Position numbers and translations under genes: made by a program
Notes under the pieces: generated by a model
The model's database searches: none
What the model was told of the DNA's origin: nothing
Seen by the model: the letters and a program-made list of their open reading frames with translations, nothing else
In this document: piece after piece, positions 37,665 through 46,049 of the stretch
Layout: the number at the start of each line of letters is the position of its first letter
Position numbering within the stretch: the stretch's first letter is position 1
NCBI GenBank assembly: GCA_900315145.1
Contig: OMYE01000012.1
Span: 1 to 50,623 of the forward strand
Source: an uncultured Pseudomonadota bacterium
GTDB taxonomy: Bacteria > Pseudomonadota > Gammaproteobacteria > Enterobacterales > Succinivibrionaceae
Reading direction: 5' to 3'
Length of the DNA stretch: 50,623 nucleotides

Positions 37665-38030
37665 CTAACGTGTATGGATGATTATAGCTATGACGATAAT
37701 AAAAGTAATAAAGACTACAATAGCTACAAAAAGCGCTAGAAAGCTCAGTAACATACCTAAAAACATGTTTGACATGCAAGGTGTTTCCTGTTTTACCTTA
37801 GAGCTGAAACACCAATATATCATGAATCCTAACGGTATAAATGGTCCGATAACCGGAATAACACCTAGAAATAAGGGCCAGTAGTCGGAAAATACGGCAT
37901 ATCTGTGAGTGCCGAAGTTGAAAGAATACGCCTGAGTTCTTAGGTTTTGGGGGAATAAATTACCTGGGGCTTCTGAATCGCTACCGGTGCTGTATTCTCC
38001 TGAATTATTATTAAACTGATTATTGTCCAT
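37665..38030 (-). CDS. Small two-helix membrane protein
   Basis: 121 residues, family not recognised. A hydrophilic Asn/Ser-rich N-terminus (about 55 residues) leads to two hydrophobic segments (WPLFLGVIPVIGPFIPLGFMIYW and an aliphatic helix near the end) and a short basic tail. It shares the helix-loop-helix plan with the next gene, 65 bases downstream, so the two are probably a duplicated pair in one operon. No Shine-Dalgarno is visible before ATG 38030. Confidence 0.6.
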   Translation of the reverse strand: MDNNQFNNNSGEYSTGSDSEAPGNLFPQNLRTQAYSFNFGTHRYAVFSDYWPLFLGVIPVIGPFIPLGFMIYWCFSSKVKQETPCMSNMFLGMLLSFLALFVAIVVFITFIIVIAIIIHTR

Positions 38031-38441
38031 AAAAACTTTTTGGGAAAGTAGTTAAATTCACACAAATAGCCATAAGATTCATAAATCTTAATGGCTACAA
38101 TTCCATATACAGGTGTCACGCGGTATGCGCACACGCAGAGATAAGAATTATTAAACTATTATACAATATAAGTAAAAATGTGTGCACTGATGTTGCTGAT
38201 GAACTTTTTTGAAAAAGTTTTAATCATTTTTATAATTGTCTGACTACTGTAAAAGGTATAAGAATCGGCAATTATTAGTCTGAAAATTATATAGAATATC
38301 CTAACAGAACAACTGCCTGCCTGCGGGGTTATTCTGTGCAGTACCGGTATGAATATAACAGTGTCTAAAAAAAGCCCGGATCTTCATGTGTCCGGGCTTC
38401 GTTTTATCCTAAATCGGGTATTATCTTCAGTTGCAGGTCAA
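38031..38441. other. Intergenic region
   Basis: 411 bases upstream of the small membrane genes and downstream of the nucleotidase. Holds the nucleotidase terminator at 38369-38399; otherwise nothing recognised. Confidence 0.5.
38369..38399 (-). terminator. Intrinsic terminator after the 5'-nucleotidase
   Basis: Minus strand AAGCCCGGA...TCCGGGCTT with a 10-base loop, followed by TTTTT. Strong stem. Confidence 0.92.
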
Positions 38442-40199
38442 TTATTCCCTGAACGAACTGATGGTTTTGATATTTTCCGGAAGTTTAGGCAGACTGCCGT
38501 TATTCTTTAAATACTTTCTGATGAGATCAGAGTCTGTACCTATCAGATTTATGGCTTTTTTCTTTTTGAGAAGTACGAAACCGTCCTTGCCTCTCAGAAG
38601 GTAGTCAGTGGTCAGAACCTTGTAGGTTTTATTAGGGTTCATAACAGTCTGGTTTCCCTTGCGGTCAACTGATGAAGGATCACCCTGAATGTATCTGATG
38701 GTCTGATTCAGTACCTGACTGATTTCTTTTCCGGTCATACGCAGTTCCTTTATTTCATTACTGAAAGGGGTTACTGCTAGAAGGTCGGCATCGGTGAATT
38801 CTCCTTCTTCAATATCTACACGGAACATACCTGAGTTGCCCAAAAAGATGTCAGCATCTGTGCCGTCAAGATAAACCTGAGCGAAAACAGTGCATGTTTC
38901 TGAACCGTACGGATTCGGCGCATTTTTTACAAAACAGTCGTCAGTAGGATAGCGGGTGGTGCAGAGATCCTCTTTAGCCTCGCCTAGATAGGAATACTTT
39001 TCCTTAATCTTCTGGCGGTACGGATTCATTGCTTCGGTGGCTTCACTGCTTGCTTCTGCTTCAATGAATGAATTCTTCGGATCTGCAATAATATCCTTAA
39101 CAGCCTTGATAACATCCTGATGCGGAATCTGGTTGCGGGTCTTAGGATCTTTCAGTACTGCCGAATCGGTCCATATAGGCATGAAAGGAGACCCCTCGCA
39201 TTTTAGAACATTACCGTCCTTGTCGAATGATACCTTTAAATCACCGATAATTTTGCCGTATTCATTAGCCTGAACGATACATATTTTATGACCGGAGGCG
39301 TTAACACGGGTCATCGGATAGGTACATTCACCCTTGAAGCCGTAGTCTGAGAAATTACCGCAGAGACTGTGGGAATCGCCACCGATAATAATGTCCACAT
39401 CATTAAGCAGCGGAGCATTTGTACGGTCGGCAATAACGCCCTGATGGGTTACCAGTACGTGAATTTTGGCCTTGTCTTTGTTTTTGGCTGTCAGTTCATT
39501 AATTGTCGGTATGGTTTCCTTAAATACCATATCGCTGTCAGGTGATGAGCTTGCCTGAATCTTTTTACCGGTGGTCACACCGTAAAAAGCTATATTGTGT
39601 CCGCCAATCTCTTTGAATGACTCTACTGTGCCTGTATCCTTGACAGGACTCTCTGGGCCTACTGTCAGATCGGAATTCAGCAGAATGGAGTTAGGACTTT
39701 TCTGTTTCATGAAATCCATAAAAGTGGCTATAGCCTTGCCACCATGATCAAATTCATGATTTCCCAGTACATAAAAGTCTGTGTTGTACATACCATACAG
39801 AGCCGCATCTGCTTCACCATGGAATGTGTCGTAGTTAGAGGCGTTGCCGGTAATCTGGTCTCCTGCAGAAATAAATATCAGATCCGGGTTAGCCTTACGT
39901 CTGGTGTTTATAACTGTTTTTATGGCTTCAGGTCCGCCGACCTTCACTCTGACCATGCCGATCGGAGTTTTCAGTGACACCTTTGCCGGATCTATATATG
40001 AATGAACATCATTTACATGCATTATTTCCAGTACAAAATCCGCATTTCCAACTGATTCCTGACTGCTTTCAGGAGATACGGTCATGAGTTTGGCAGCTGT
40101 AGGATTGCTGGCATAATCAACAGCTGTATTGTTTGAACATCCGGCACTCACTGCAATGAGAGCAGAGAGAGTGGCCAGTTTAAATACTTTATTCTTCAT
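38442..40199 (-). CDS. 5'-nucleotidase / UshA-type metallophosphoesterase lipoprotein
   Basis: Exported enzyme that removes phosphate from nucleotides outside the cytoplasm. A signal peptide ends AVSAG before Cys21, so it is probably a lipoprotein, although Ser at -3 is atypical. The metallophosphoesterase domain has HVNDVHSY, SAGDQITG, GNHEFDHGG, THQG and GGDSHS in order. The C-terminal 5'-nucleotidase domain has GNSGMFRVDIEEGEFTDADL and TTDYLLRGKDGF, the usual substrate-binding part. Length is 585 residues. Divergent from an exported nucleoside hydrolase, which could act on its products. Exact substrate not readable. Confidence 0.9.
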   Translation of the reverse strand: MKNKVFKLATLSALIAVSAGCSNNTAVDYASNPTAAKLMTVSPESSQESVGNADFVLEIMHVNDVHSYIDPAKVSLKTPIGMVRVKVGGPEAIKTVINTRRKANPDLIFISAGDQITGNASNYDTFHGEADAALYGMYNTDFYVLGNHEFDHGGKAIATFMDFMKQKSPNSILLNSDLTVGPESPVKDTGTVESFKEIGGHNIAFYGVTTGKKIQASSSPDSDMVFKETIPTINELTAKNKDKAKIHVLVTHQGVIADRTNAPLLNDVDIIIGGDSHSLCGNFSDYGFKGECTYPMTRVNASGHKICIVQANEYGKIIGDLKVSFDKDGNVLKCEGSPFMPIWTDSAVLKDPKTRNQIPHQDVIKAVKDIIADPKNSFIEAEASSEATEAMNPYRQKIKEKYSYLGEAKEDLCTTRYPTDDCFVKNAPNPYGSETCTVFAQVYLDGTDADIFLGNSGMFRVDIEEGEFTDADLLAVTPFSNEIKELRMTGKEISQVLNQTIRYIQGDPSSVDRKGNQTVMNPNKTYKVLTTDYLLRGKDGFVLLKKKKAINLIGTDSDLIRKYLKNNGSLPKLPENIKTISSFRE

Positions 40200-40791
40200 A
40201 TTTCTTCAAAAACCTCTGGGTGAGTAGTATTTAGTCCTGTATGACTGTCACTGTCTTTCGCTCCGGAAGAAAGACAATATTTACAGGGAATAAATGTCTG
40301 ATAGTCTCAGAATGATTATCTATTATTTGTTTTCCTTTTTGCGGAAAACAGGGAATAAATCAGCATTATTTTATTATCTTTGTCACAATACAATCATTTT
40401 TAACTTTATGATTCCGGTTTATTGTTCGGGCTGGCGATAAATCCTGCCGGCTGCTCCCGTATCTGTATAAGGATTGTTAACCGTTAGATTATGGTGCAGC
40501 AATGATTTTTATTCTGTTCATACTGAATAAATTTAGTAGATGTTATTATCTGTTCCTAAGACAGATCTGACAGTATGACGACAGTGAACGGATATTAAAT
40601 AATCCCGAATGAGTCACAGTCATTTTTTTTTCAATAATATAGAATTTCCGCGAGTTCTCACGTTTAGATGAGAAGGTTCAATTAACAGAAAACTTGTTTT
40701 ATAGTTCACAGGTTCTCTTGGAGAACTTAAAATACCTGTAATCCGTTTGGCATCTGTTTATCCTAAAACGGAACGGTAATAAAAGGATAAA
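40200..40791. promoter_or_regulatory. Divergent control region, nucleotidase / nucleoside hydrolase
   Basis: 592 bases without a gene. A perfect inverted repeat GTTCTC-TTG-GAGAAC lies at 40712-40726 and a second, looser GTTCTC...GAGAAG at 40654-40675. The paired elements upstream of the hydrolase look like operators for one regulator. Confidence 0.5.
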
Positions 40792-41943
40792 ATGATTATG
40801 GTAAATAGTTTGTTGAAAAAGGCACTGTCTGTAATATGTGCGGGGTGTATATGTATGGCTGCCAGTTATTCAGCATGTGCTGCTGTAGACAGTAAGGCAG
40901 AAACTCCGAAAAAGGCTCCGCAGAAGGTTATACTTGATACTGACATGGTGGAGATGTTTGATGATGGTGTGGCTATGATGATGCTGTACAAAAATCCTGA
41001 CATCGATTTAATGGGGGTTGTTACGGTTACGGGGAATTCCTGGGCCAATGACGGTATGGCATATCTGGTACGTCAGATGGAGCATATTGATATTCAGAGC
41101 ATTCCGGTTATGGCGATAGGTGAACAATACCCTATCCGTACAGCAGGCGGTTTTACCAAAGAAGGGCTCAAAAAAGAACTGACAACCTATGGTGATGTCA
41201 TGGCGGGCTATATTGGTGCACAGGAAAATAAAAATCCTAGAACATGGCAGGAGGCATATAAGAATCATTACAAAAAGAATCCGCCTAAGGTTACTGTAAG
41301 AAATAACGGAGTGGATTACCTGATCGAACAGGCTCACAGGTATCCGCATCAGATTAAACTGGTTGCCATCGGCCCGGCAACCAACATTGCTAAGGCAGTA
41401 GAGAAGGATCCGTCTGTAGCTGAACTTTTTGATGAAATAATTTATATGGGCGGAGCCTTCTGGGTTAAAGGCAACGCTCATGAAGGTTCTGAATTTAATA
41501 TCTGGCTGGATCCTGAAGCCGCTAAAATTGCCTACAGGGCTCCATTTGACAATCAGACATTCGTGGCTCTTGATATTACTGACAAGACCATTATGGATCG
41601 CGAAAAATTTGAAAAAATCCGTTCACATATTAAGAATCCTGAACTGTTGAGAATGTTCAACGAATCCTTCTTCGCTAAAAACTTTGATAAGGATGAGGAG
41701 AATAAGTTTAAATGGTTTGTCTGGGATGTTATCGCCGCTGCCATAGTTATTGATCCATCATTGATCACTTCAACCAGAATTGCCTATGTGGACTGTATAA
41801 CCAATCCTGGTGCAGAATACGGCAAAACCGTACCATATAATAAGGAAAATGCTCCGGAAGGAACCCGACCTGCAAGTATCGTTATGGAAATTGATTATGA
41901 ACGTTTCTGGAACATGCTGTATAAGAGTCTTGAAGAACTCTAA
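40792..41943 (+). CDS. Exported inosine-uridine-type nucleoside hydrolase
   Basis: Cleaves the N-glycosidic bond of nucleosides to base and ribose. Family segments are ILDTDMVEMFDDGVAMM near residue 47, LVAIGPATNIAKAVE near 190, IYMGGAFWVKGN near 215 and SEFNIWLDPEAAKIA near 230. The first motif has five residues between DTD and DD instead of three, as in one subgroup of the family. An N-terminal signal peptide (to SACA, about residue 30) places it in the periplasm or outside, which is unusual for this largely cytosolic family. Either ATG 40792 or ATG 40798 could be the start; AAGGA precedes both. Confidence 0.85.
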   Translation: MIMVNSLLKKALSVICAGCICMAASYSACAAVDSKAETPKKAPQKVILDTDMVEMFDDGVAMMMLYKNPDIDLMGVVTVTGNSWANDGMAYLVRQMEHIDIQSIPVMAIGEQYPIRTAGGFTKEGLKKELTTYGDVMAGYIGAQENKNPRTWQEAYKNHYKKNPPKVTVRNNGVDYLIEQAHRYPHQIKLVAIGPATNIAKAVEKDPSVAELFDEIIYMGGAFWVKGNAHEGSEFNIWLDPEAAKIAYRAPFDNQTFVALDITDKTIMDREKFEKIRSHIKNPELLRMFNESFFAKNFDKDEENKFKWFVWDVIAAAIVIDPSLITSTRIAYVDCITNPGAEYGKTVPYNKENAPEGTRPASIVMEIDYERFWNMLYKSLEEL

Positions 41944-41975
41944 CTGATTTTTGTCTGTCCGGCAGAAGTATCACG

Positions 41976-42024
41976 CAATCCCCGTAATTTTTTTTAGTTA
42001 AGATAAAATTACGGGGATTTTTTT
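41976..42024 (+). terminator. Intrinsic terminator after the nucleoside hydrolase
   Basis: AATCCCCGTAATTTT / AAAATTACGGGGATT, a long perfect stem with a T-run after it. Very strong. Confidence 0.93.
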
Positions 42025-42286
42025 AACCGTGCCGCAAATAATTATAAAAAGTTATAGTGAAATTTATTCGGGCATGAATTTTGCTTTGTATTTATCGGGT
42101 AAATCATTGGGCTGATGACTGGTATCTTTCCGTATTCAAGAGTCAGGTTAAAAATTCCTTCCGGTTTTTTATAGCTGCCGTTAGCGGAGAAAGTAAGAAT
42201 CAAATTGTTTAATAATAAATAATGCAACGTCCGAATCGGGTTGTATTGCCCAATGCAAATTTTAGCGAAATCCAATCGAGGTGTGT
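42025..42286. other. Upstream region of asnB
   Basis: 262 bases with no gene and no convincing promoter or leader peptide; I looked for an Asn-codon attenuator and did not find one. Confidence 0.4.
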
Positions 42287-43975
42287 ATGTGCTCAGTATT
42301 TGGGATGTTGAATTTAAAGGAAGAAGAGATTGAGGATCTCCGTCCGAAGGCGTTGGAACAGTCAAGAAAGATGCTTCATAGAGGGCCTGACTGGGAAGGA
42401 ATTTATACCGGAAAGCGGGCTATTCTGGTTCATGAAAGACTTTCTATTGTAGATCCTGCCAACGGTGCTCAGCCTCTTTATAATCAGGATGGTTCTCACA
42501 TTCTGGCGGTAAACGGTGAAATATACAATCACAAGGCGATTGAAGATGCTCTCACCGGAGGATATAAGTTTAAAACTGCTTCCGATTGTGAATGTATTCT
42601 GGCTCTATATGAAGAAAAACAGGAAAAATTTATCGAGGATTTGAACGGTATCTTCGGTTTTGTCTTGTATGATGAAAAAGAGGACTGCTTTCTGATTGCC
42701 CGTGATCACATGGGTATTATTCCTTTATATATCGGTTATGACAGTAAGGGGCATTTATTCGTATCCTCAGAAATGAAAGGCCTTATTGGTATCTGTGATA
42801 CAGTTAAGGAATTCCCTGCAGGTTCCTACATGTACAGTAAAAATGATATGGAGATTCACCGTTACTATCAGCGTGACTGGATGGATTACCAGCAGGTGGA
42901 GAGTAATACTACAGATATCAATGAACTCAGAAAAGGACTTGAAGATGCTGTTAAGCGCCAGCTGATGTGCGATGTTCCATATGGCGTTTTACTGTCAGGC
43001 GGTCTTGATTCATCTGTAATCAGTGCCATTACCAAGCGTTTTGCAGCCAGAAGAATCGAAGATGACGGAGCGTCACAGGCATGGTGGCCACAGTTGCATT
43101 CATTTGCCATTGGTTTAAAAGGATCTCCGGATCTGGCAAAGGCCAAGGTGGTTGCTGATGCTATCGGTACAGTGCATCATGAAATTAATTTTACCGTTCA
43201 GGAAGGCATAGATGCTCTCAGAGATGTTATCTATCATATTGAAACCTATGATGTTACTACCATTAGAGCGTCCACTCCGATGTTTTTAATGGCCCGCTAT
43301 ATTAAGGCCATGGGTATCAAAATGGTGCTTTCAGGAGAAGGTTCTGATGAACTGTTCGGAGGTTATCTCTACTTCCATAAGGCACCGAATGCTCGTGAAT
43401 TCCATGAGGAGACTGTACGTAAACTGGATCAGCTGCATCTTTATGACTGCCTTAGAGCAAATAAAACTCTTGCTGCATGGGGTGTTGAAGGCCGTGTACC
43501 GTTCCTTGACAAGGAGTTTATCGATATTGCCATGAGACTCAATCCACAGGATAAGATGTGCAGTGGTGATAAAATTGAAAAGTATGTTGTCCGTAAGGCT
43601 TTTGAAGATTATCTGCCTGCTGATGTGGTATGGCGTCAGAAGGAACAGTTCTCTGACGGTGTAGGGTATTCCTGGATCGATTCTCTTCGTGATTATGCCG
43701 AAAAACAGGTTTCAGATCAGATGTTTGCTGAAGCAGGCAGCAGATTCCCTCTGAATACTCCTTTAACCAAGGAGGCTTATCTCTACCGTTCAATTTTTGA
43801 GGAATTATTCCCGCTGAGTTCAGCTGCCATGACTGTTCCATACGGTAAGTCTGTGGCCTGCTCAACTCCTAAGGCTATCGAATGGGATGAACACTTTAAG
43901 AATATGGCGGATCCTTCAGGCAGAGCAGTTGAAGGTGTTCATGCAGACTCATATCATGAAGGTCATAAGTTCTAA
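42287..43975 (+). CDS. asnB: Asparagine synthetase B, glutamine-hydrolysing
   Basis: Makes asparagine from aspartate, ATP and glutamine. Cys2, exposed after Met removal, is the glutaminase nucleophile, so the start must be ATG 42287 rather than an upstream GTG. Other motifs are RGPDWEG, AVNGEIYNH, the PP-loop LLSGGLDSSVIS near residue 235 and SGEGSDELFGGY near 350. Length 562 against 554 in E. coli. GAGG precedes the start. It lies 5.4 kb from three tRNA-Asn genes. Confidence 0.96.
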   Translation: MCSVFGMLNLKEEEIEDLRPKALEQSRKMLHRGPDWEGIYTGKRAILVHERLSIVDPANGAQPLYNQDGSHILAVNGEIYNHKAIEDALTGGYKFKTASDCECILALYEEKQEKFIEDLNGIFGFVLYDEKEDCFLIARDHMGIIPLYIGYDSKGHLFVSSEMKGLIGICDTVKEFPAGSYMYSKNDMEIHRYYQRDWMDYQQVESNTTDINELRKGLEDAVKRQLMCDVPYGVLLSGGLDSSVISAITKRFAARRIEDDGASQAWWPQLHSFAIGLKGSPDLAKAKVVADAIGTVHHEINFTVQEGIDALRDVIYHIETYDVTTIRASTPMFLMARYIKAMGIKMVLSGEGSDELFGGYLYFHKAPNAREFHEETVRKLDQLHLYDCLRANKTLAAWGVEGRVPFLDKEFIDIAMRLNPQDKMCSGDKIEKYVVRKAFEDYLPADVVWRQKEQFSDGVGYSWIDSLRDYAEKQVSDQMFAEAGSRFPLNTPLTKEAYLYRSIFEELFPLSSAAMTVPYGKSVACSTPKAIEWDEHFKNMADPSGRAVEGVHADSYHEGHKF

Positions 43976-44302
43976 TTTTAAGTAGTGTTTTCTGTCTCGA
44001 TGTTTGGCATTCAGCACAGGACAATAATTGTTTTCGGGAATTAAATGATTAATCCCGGAAATAATGTGCAGATTGGATTCTTGGGATGATGCTTCATTCT
44101 GGAGCATGGTTTCAGAAGAGAAAGCTGATGAGCGTCGTGGAACGGAAAAGAAATACTGTTACATAATATTGAGAACCCGTAAGTTGAGTAATACTTACGG
44201 GTTCTTTTTTTGACAAGTTCGTTTTTTTTATTCGGACACCAAACAGTCAGATTCAGATCAAGCAGATCAAATTGTCAGATTTGGTGCACACCGGTCAGTT
44301 AG
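43976..44302 (+). ncRNA. Long structured 3' region of asnB, possible small RNA
   Basis: The asnB stop is followed by about 230 bases before the terminator at 44173-44211. In it a hairpin CGGGAATTAA-ATGA-TTAATCCCG lies at 44034-44056. The arrangement (structured segment plus strong terminator) fits a 3'-UTR-derived or independent sRNA, but I see no clear promoter. Confidence 0.3.
44173..44211 (+). terminator. Strong intrinsic terminator
   Basis: GAACCCGTAAG / CTTACGGGTTC perfect 11-bp stem, 10-base loop, seven T's. Serves the plus strand; the minus-strand flank has no T-tract. Confidence 0.93.
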
Positions 44303-45568
44303 TTAGTATCTTCTTGAACCGCAAAGTCTTTTATCAATGCATGAAGATTCAGAAGAAACTCTCCAGTTTAAACTATTATCTTTATACTGGCTGACAAGGA
44401 TCATGTTTACATTTCCGCCAAATTGACGCGGGTTGGCATTAATAGTAATGGTGAATTCCGGAATACCTGATTTGTCAGAAGAGGAGACAACTATTGATTC
44501 CACGTATTTGGTGCTGTAATTATTAGGTGCCTGTAATTTCCATCCGTTTCCAGAGGCTGCTCCTGATGTATTGATGCAGTATTTTGAAACATCGTCGTCA
44601 GCGTGTTCCCTTACACAGCCTGCCATGTTGATTTTGACAGTCTCAGCTTCTTGAACAACTTCGGTAAATTTGGCTTTTTTCATGTATGCGGAATATGCCG
44701 GAAGGGCGATTGCTGCCACGATTATTCCAGCCAGAACTATCAAGAGCAGAATAACTGCACAAACGACACCAATTATGACGGCGGTGTTTTGTTTTTCTAC
44801 AACAGGCAGACCGTAGGTTATGTTCTCCAGTGCTCCTTTTACGGTATAGAGACGGAAGAAGCAGTAAATCATAAAAAAGAAAGAAACCAGTGAAATTAAT
44901 AATAGTGCTACTGAAGTAACTATCATTAGACTACTATTACTACCGTGATTGATTCCTCCTATAAACATAGCAATCAATGCAATAAAACATAATATATTGG
45001 AAAGAAGGATAAAACCACACTTGAATTTTATGCCGTTTGCTATTTTTGCATATACAGGTAGATTGTACTTTTTGAAAACATCTCTTACTTTGGTTGTCAA
45101 GCTGAAAGACATGCAGAGAATGATGAGAAGCATAATCATGCTGATAAAATAAAACACTGGAATGAATCCAATCAGCATCAGCACAAGGCAGACGATCTGC
45201 ATTATGTTCATGGTTTTGATTCCTTTCAGTGCTTCTGCCAATTGAGGATCATTATTTAAAAAACCTGACTGCCGGTACTGATTGCCTTCTCCGTTGCGCG
45301 GATTTCCATAACCGGTATTGCCGGGAGCAGTGAAGAATTTTTCTGAACTGTTATCTGCATTATTTATATAGGTTTCTGAACCGGAACCGTTCTGATTAGA
45401 CTGGTTTGACCCGGTTGTGTCTACTGAATCATGACCTGAATTTGTATTTTTTTCAGGATGTGCTTCAGTAGATGTATTATCTCTGGCAGAACGGGGAAGA
45501 TTTTTACCGCATTTCGGACAGAAAGAAGAGTTATCCAAAATACTGGCATTACAATATGGACATTTCAT
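44303..45568 (-). CDS. Zinc-ribbon / membrane / pilin-like fusion protein
   Basis: 421 residues. A zinc ribbon opens the protein (C3, C6, C17, C20 in CPYC and CPKC). A long Asn/Ser/Gly linker reaches about 115, then four hydrophobic segments lie near 121-156, 183-206, 213-240 and 263-290. The last one runs into IALPAYSAYMKKAKFTEVVQ (287-306), which is what follows the hydrophobic core of type IV pilins such as PilA. The remaining domain holds Cys318 and Cys331 and ends with a Cys pair (C410, C416) like a pilin D-region. There is no G/FTxxE prepilin cleavage site. So a pilin-type domain is held at the outer face of a polytopic membrane protein with a cytoplasmic zinc ribbon. Function unknown; no pilus genes nearby. 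Confidence 0.75.
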   Translation of the reverse strand: MKCPYCNASILDNSSFCPKCGKNLPRSARDNTSTEAHPEKNTNSGHDSVDTTGSNQSNQNGSGSETYINNADNSSEKFFTAPGNTGYGNPRNGEGNQYRQSGFLNNDPQLAEALKGIKTMNIMQIVCLVLMLIGFIPVFYFISMIMLLIILCMSFSLTTKVRDVFKKYNLPVYAKIANGIKFKCGFILLSNILCFIALIAMFIGGINHGSNSSLMIVTSVALLLISLVSFFFMIYCFFRLYTVKGALENITYGLPVVEKQNTAVIIGVVCAVILLLIVLAGIIVAAIALPAYSAYMKKAKFTEVVQEAETVKINMAGCVREHADDDVSKYCINTSGAASGNGWKLQAPNNYSTKYVESIVVSSSDKSGIPEFTITINANPRQFGGNVNMILVSQYKDNSLNWRVSSESSCIDKRLCGSRRY

Positions 45569-46049
45569 TAATGTTTTCCTCTTTTAGATATAAGAAAGAA
45601 TTATTAAAACATGATTCTTTGGATAATGTGCATCAGAATAAAGATGCGATAATTCATGGTATTTTTTTCTCAGCTTTATAACTGATTATACGGTTTAGCA
45701 GTTACGGATACCGGAATAATAAGTATTATAAATTAAGTTTATGTTTATAATAAATATTAACATTTTGTCTTTGATTATTTATTATTATCTGACGGTGAGC
45801 GACAGCCACTTTGTCTCTTCTTTCCTCGGCTTTCTGCTGCTTACGTTTTTTTGCGATAATGGTTTTTATCGCGGGATAGCCCGGAATATCCTAAGTTCTG
45901 CTACCGGAAAAAGCGGATTATTCTCCATGGTGTTTCATAATTGCCAGCAAAAGTATATGATGATAACAGGATAATTACTATAATTGATTATTGTTTTATC
46001 TGTTGTAGATTCAGATAAGATGTTTTACTGTGACTGGAGGATTAAGAGT
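45569..46049. promoter_or_regulatory. Divergent control region upstream of uvrB
   Basis: 481 bases. TATAAT lies at 45979-45984. Just after it is an inverted repeat TTATCTG-N9-CAGATAA (45996-46018), a possible operator. Small frames here have no ribosome sites. Confidence 0.45.

Noticed and set aside
42025-42286. Asn leader-peptide attenuator upstream of asnB
   Set aside because: A short frame from the ATG near 42115 reads to a stop without Asn codons, and there is no terminator/antiterminator pair.
45741-45974. 77-codon frame upstream of uvrB
   Set aside because: Random-looking composition and no ribosome site.
46001-46014. Standard LexA box at uvrB
   Set aside because: CTG and CAG are separated by 9 bases, not 10, and the TATATA-type core is missing; kept only as an unassigned inverted repeat.
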